Source of the DNA: Heliocybe sulcata
Taxonomy: Eukaryota > Basidiomycota > Agaricomycetes > Gloeophyllales > Gloeophyllaceae
NCBI GenBank assembly: GCA_004369045.1
Contig: ML213520.1
Span: forward strand, 496,001 to 560,000
Direction of reading: 5' to 3'
DNA length: 64,000 bases
Part shown: positions 60,201-64,000 of the stretch, in pieces
Numbering within the stretch: the first letter of the stretch is position 1
Layout: each line of letters begins with the position of its first letter
Notes under the pieces: generated by a model
Seen by the model: the letters and a program-made list of their open reading frames with translations, nothing else
Told to the model about the DNA's origin: nothing
Databases searched by the model: none
Translations under genes and position numbers: made by a program

Positions 60201-63200
60201 CGCTCGCTGCCTTTTGCCCGATGTCACAGATTGTAGGACGGGGATGTGTCGCATTCTGCTCAAACGTTTAACACCCTGCCCATGAAGCACATGGGACTCA
60301 CGCACCAGATACTGTTTGACTGACTTGTACGGGTTCTTAGACAGTGGTTCCTGGAAACCTCTTTGTTGTTCAATGATGTCGTTCCGACCGATGATCTTGA
60401 ATGCCATAGTAGGCCAAGCCGATGGTGGAGACAGTTGACATGTACGGACTGCCTCTTGGATAGGAGACGAAGTGCCCAAGGCCATCAAGTCCGCATAGTG
60501 CGTCCCCAGCTGGGATTTCACCAAGACCGAGACTGCCTTCTCTGCCCGCTTGCGGGTATCGCCCAACTGGGTATCGGCTAGAGACATGTAAAGTGCACCC
60601 ATCTGGCGAAGGCGGTCAAGGGGGTCCACCTTGCCGTAGAAGTAGGCAGGGTCGATCTTGAAGGACTCAACAAGGTTGTAGCTGCTGTGTGCCGGTTGCG
60701 TCCACTCCGGCCGATTGATCCTGCCAAAGAGGATGACTGTCATATCGGGTGGCCATACTGGAAGACGATCGTCGAGACAAGCAGCTAGGAAGTTGTGAGA
60801 AAATGGCATGCTCTGACGAGCCTATATGAGATGGGACTCACCGGGATTATCGCACTGTATGCGGTACTCCGGAGCGGCTGGGTAGAGACGTCTCCAATAA
60901 TCAGCCCATTCGGGCCTTATCACTCGGGCAATCGAAGATATGACTGGTATCAATCTCGTCAACAACGAATAGAAATGTGGATTCATCCGTAGATCCTCTC
61001 CGAGGTGATGTAGAGCGTTCAAGACCGGAGCTAGAAGCACATGCGCCCTCTCCACACGATGCCCCCGCGTCATCTTGCGAGACTCAGGCTCTCGCAGCCG
61101 GCGGAGTGCAGGGTCATCTCGGAAGCTTTGATGTGTCGTTGAGTGCATCAGCTTCTCCCAGGGATCAACAGGACTCCGAGCATCCTCATCGTCTTCGAAA
61201 CCGAGTAGACTGAACAGCGCATCAAGAAAGGACTCCCACTCTTCGCCTTCAGCGTGACAAAATTCGACTCCCGACCAGCAGTTCAGGAAAGAGCTGTGCA
61301 GCGCAAAGGCATGATCAGCAGGGAGTGTTAGTGCCAGCATTTCGAGGCACATCCTCGTCAGAGTGTCCCAAGGGTACAGAGGCAGGCTCAAGCGTGTTGT
61401 CATGCTGTCATCGAACAGAAGCTCCACCGACGAAGAGACGCAATCACGAAGTGAGATTATCCTTCTCCGCGGTGGACTGATTCTGCGTTCAAAGTCAGGT
61501 GCGGACCGAGTAACCAAAGAGATCCCCCTGACGTCTACAGGTATTTCTGACAGTCCATGCGTCAAGAGTACCAGCGTGTGATCTGGCTTGACGACAAGAA
61601 GGTCCCACACCGTCTGTCTTGTCGCCAGTATCGAAGAAATAGAAAGACCCGGTAATCGCGTACGAAATTGTGCCCTAATCGACTTGTCGCGGTGCTTCAC
61701 CAAAGCAAGAATAAGTATTTGCTGGATGTCCGGAATGCAGATCGCCAGCAGAGATCGGTCGTGCCGCCCGTCATACCGTTGATCAAAGATACAGACCAAT
61801 ATCTTCGACCACGACAGCTCACTGAAACGCACGCGTCAGTACAGCTATGCCAGTGGAGCACATGGTATGCCTTACTGTATCCCGGGAATAGTCTCCACGT
61901 GCAGCTTCTCCGCCCAGTAGGGCGTCGTACCCCTGCCGTGCATAGGAGGGATGACGTGGAAGTCGATGGTGGCTTCAGGCAGTGCCTCTCTGTCCAACAT
62001 CTCTGCACGTTCCTTGGGTCCCCCGAGTTCCGCTCGCGTAGGGGCATCAACTGTCTCGAGTTTCGGTTGCTCTTCTGGCTTCTTCTGCGCTTCTGCCTCG
62101 GTCGTCTTTTGAGACTCGACAGCCGCGATGATATCCGCCATCGTCTGTGCAGACGCGAGAGGTCCTGAGACGCCAGGAACAGGCGGTGCAGGGGTGGGAT
62201 CCGCCTCTTGAGTCTGTTCTTGCGATTGGGATCCAACGTCAGCTGCACCATCTTGGGGGGTCTTGGCTTGTAACGGAACCGGTGTGTCCTTGAGCTCGAG
62301 ATAGGCGTATCTCCAGATGGTGAGGCGACGGTCCTCGGGATTGTATGTGACGATGATATCATCGGGAGAGTCGTGTACCCGCTGAGAGACTCCCACGACG
62401 ATCTCCTTCGAGTTCATTGACTTTTGTGGCTTCTCGAAGTACTCTCGCTCGTCTTTGAGGGATACTGGACGTTGAAACAAGCCTCCAATAATGCCAGCGG
62501 TTACTCCGATAGGCGTAGCCTCATGGCGAGGGCTTGTCATGGAGAAGATAGTCGGTAGAATGGGCTCTCCACTCGCCTCCGACTCTGCCAATTCGGTGCG
62601 GTCGACAGTGCGCTGAATAAAGACACCGTGGGGATATACAGGCCATGCCTTGCGAGTGACGAAGGGCAGCGGCAGCGAATATTCTACTCCAGTGTCCAGG
62701 AATACCCTGCACATTGTACGAAAAAATACGAATATGCCACGCACAACTGAGGCAGGTTCCACCTCCTCCTTCTTGGGTTTAGCGGCACGGTAAAAAGGTC
62801 CAAAAATCGGCCTTGTGGCTTGTTCTTCGTCGAGGAACGGACTAGCATTAGCGGCTGCTGTGAAGTGAGCGGGACCGGAGGGTGGTATCTTCACCTTCGC
62901 TGGCTGTTGGAGACGACCAATACACGCCCACTGAATGGGCTGACGATCTTTATGGAAGGTCCATCTCTTCCGGATCACCCCTCCCTCGCTGAGAACCACG
63001 GTGTACGAATCCCAACTCAACTGCTCCTCGACGATGGGCTCGTATTTGGAAAGGTAGGAGACACTGCAGAACCCATCTGATTCCACCGCGGAAGGTCCCT
63101 TCAGCACAACCTTGAGCGCCTTTAGCAGTTTAGATGGGCGTTCTTCTCCCCAGCCTTGTCTTGTCGCCTTTGCAGTCTTCTCGAAGTACGTAGCTGCCCC

Positions 63201-63245
63201 AAGAATTGTAGGGCCTTGAATGAGAACCTGAACAGGAGATGTCAT
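57209..63245 (-). CDS. APC1: Anaphase-promoting complex subunit 1 (APC1/BimE)
   Basis: Largest scaffold of the APC/C ubiquitin ligase that drives anaphase and mitotic exit. The start MTSPVQVLIQGPTILG opens the N-terminal beta-propeller part (WDSYTVVLSEGGVIRKRWTF, AWPVYPHGVFIQRTVDRTEL, RLTIWRYAYLEL). Following exons carry GLSISSILATRQTVWDLLVV and FTDIRFGNDRRLYEASLMLS. The proteasome/cyclosome (PC) repeat region follows: YQHGGFLLGLGLNGHLSHVL, HEPTSIGLLLGLCASQVGTT, VTIQAAGVAGLGLLYMASSD and SAAATIAMGLMYLKTGNQ. The C-terminal domain includes LRYMWAYTNVPMRYGQH and YWPLSMDLT and ends DEVVACWQEG. Exons visible: about 61872-63245, 60840-61832, two in 60066-60809, 58750-60010 and 57209-58690. About 1900 residues, the family size. 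An ATG at 63251 is an alternative start. Confidence 0.93.
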
Positions 63246-63584
63246 GTTCACCGCAGGATTGTAAATTGGCCGTCAGGAGAAGTCAGTCAAGCAGCGGGCG
63301 GTGATCGTGCAAGCCTGTCCCGATTCGAGGCGAGCAATGGAGTTCAGCTCTCCTAGTCTGTTCAGTGCGCAGGATATCAGATAGAGGCCAGAAGTCTATA
63401 TCGCTCGCCTTTGGAGAAGAGCAGGAGCATGTGGCAGTCGCGAGAGGGTGGCCGCAGCACTAGCGCTGGACGCGTCGACGAACGCGTCTAGTACTTACGT
63501 AATCAGCCACATTCCGCGCTCGCTTCCTGATAAGGTAATCGCTGCCACATGTCCTCTCTGTCCCTCGAGCTATCGAGCTCGGTG
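63246..63584. other. Upstream region of APC1
   Basis: About 340 bp before the APC1 start; a 154-codon plus frame (63448-63912) begins here but is antisense to the candidate gene at 63585-63952 and has no recognisable content. Confidence 0.4.
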
Positions 63585-63952
63585 TTACAGGATCTTATCA
63601 ATCTCGATGGCTAGTGCATTGATCTGCTCGTCTGAGTACGGTTTGTTGGCAGTACTATCGTTGTCAAGACGCAGTAGCTTCTTAGAAAGCGAGTGTGGAA
63701 ATTGGCATACAGACCCGGACGACGCTTACTATCGTTCCACGCAGTCACAGACCTTTTCGCGGACCGTGCCCCTTCTCTGTGCACTAAGTATAGGCCCACA
63801 ACCGGTATCCATAGCTGATCACACTCTTATGATATCGGCTTCCTCGCACCATTCTCGCGTCTTCCTACTCACGCGTAATAATGAGCACGAGACCAAACAG
63901 GATATAGCATAGTCGGATACAGAGCCCGGGTCCCCTCTTGTGGACCCTCCAT
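63585..63952 (-). CDS. Possible small gene at the window edge, unrecognised
   Basis: Tentative. On the minus strand an ATG at 63952 opens MEGPQEGTRALYPTMLYPVW and SRAHYYA up to a good donor (gtgagtagg), and a plausible last exon reads LLRLDNDSTANKPYSDEQIN then ALAIEIDKIL before the stop at 63585. The middle (63655-63830) has several splice choices I could not settle. No family recognised; the hydrophobic, Tyr/Trp-rich first exon may suggest a small membrane or mitochondrial protein. May extend beyond the window. Confidence 0.3.
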
Positions 63953-64000
63953 CAGCTCCTAGAGCAAAGTACGGTGGTTGAACATAGGAACGGCCCTCTG

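Overview
The window reads as nuclear DNA of a filamentous basidiomycete fungus, most likely an Agaricomycete. The evidence is that nearly every recognisable gene is broken by many 45-70 bp GT-AG introns, genes are tightly packed on both strands, and the set is typical of such fungi: Def1, a SRAP/HMCES protein, a Lon protease, an Ish1/Msc1-like stress protein, a DUF7704 membrane protein, and a family of single-pass membrane proteins with a cytoplasmic coiled coil. I saw no bacterial-style operons, CRISPR array, rRNA, confident tRNA, or intact transposable or virus-like element.

Layout. 0-10 kb: 3' end of a Lon protease ending in SRL, a hypothetical protein, a SRAP (HMCES-type) protein, a membrane/coiled-coil/PPxY protein (paralog A), a DUF7704 membrane protein, and a two-LIM protein with microexons. 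10-23 kb: eIF5A, a Bromo_TP histone-fold protein (TAF3-like), a membrane-anchored YtcJ-type amidohydrolase, a rhodanese plus dual-specificity MAP kinase phosphatase, and Def1. 23-33 kb: an intronless quinone-oxidoreductase-like MDR protein, ribosomal protein eL43, a PPR-type mitochondrial protein, and a GABA/amino-acid permease. 33-44 kb: a gene-poor 2 kb stretch, a large coiled-coil scaffold, NAD malate dehydrogenase, and an Ish1-repeat protein with LEA-like 11-mers. 44-51 kb: an accessory-looking block with three more paralogs (B, C, D) of the membrane/coiled-coil family and an AT-rich island. 51-64 kb: a Pih1-type R2TP/chaperone adaptor with unusually long introns, divergent from DAHP synthase, then the very large APC1 subunit of the anaphase-promoting complex and a possible partial gene at the edge.

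Most of the window is housekeeping and the genes do not form one pathway. Loose themes are translation (eIF5A, eL43), proteostasis and ubiquitin (Lon, Def1, APC1, Pih1) and stress signalling (MAPK phosphatase; Ish1-like gene with a CRE). The most original material is the four-member TM/coiled-coil/PPxY family, the 21-, 12- and 8-bp exons that complete the first LIM domain, and the Pih1 gene, whose three introns are 347, 1607 and 595 bp when neighbours have introns near 50 bp.

Exon borders were placed by eye from splice consensus and from continuity of conserved protein sequence. Where I could not resolve a join I say so.
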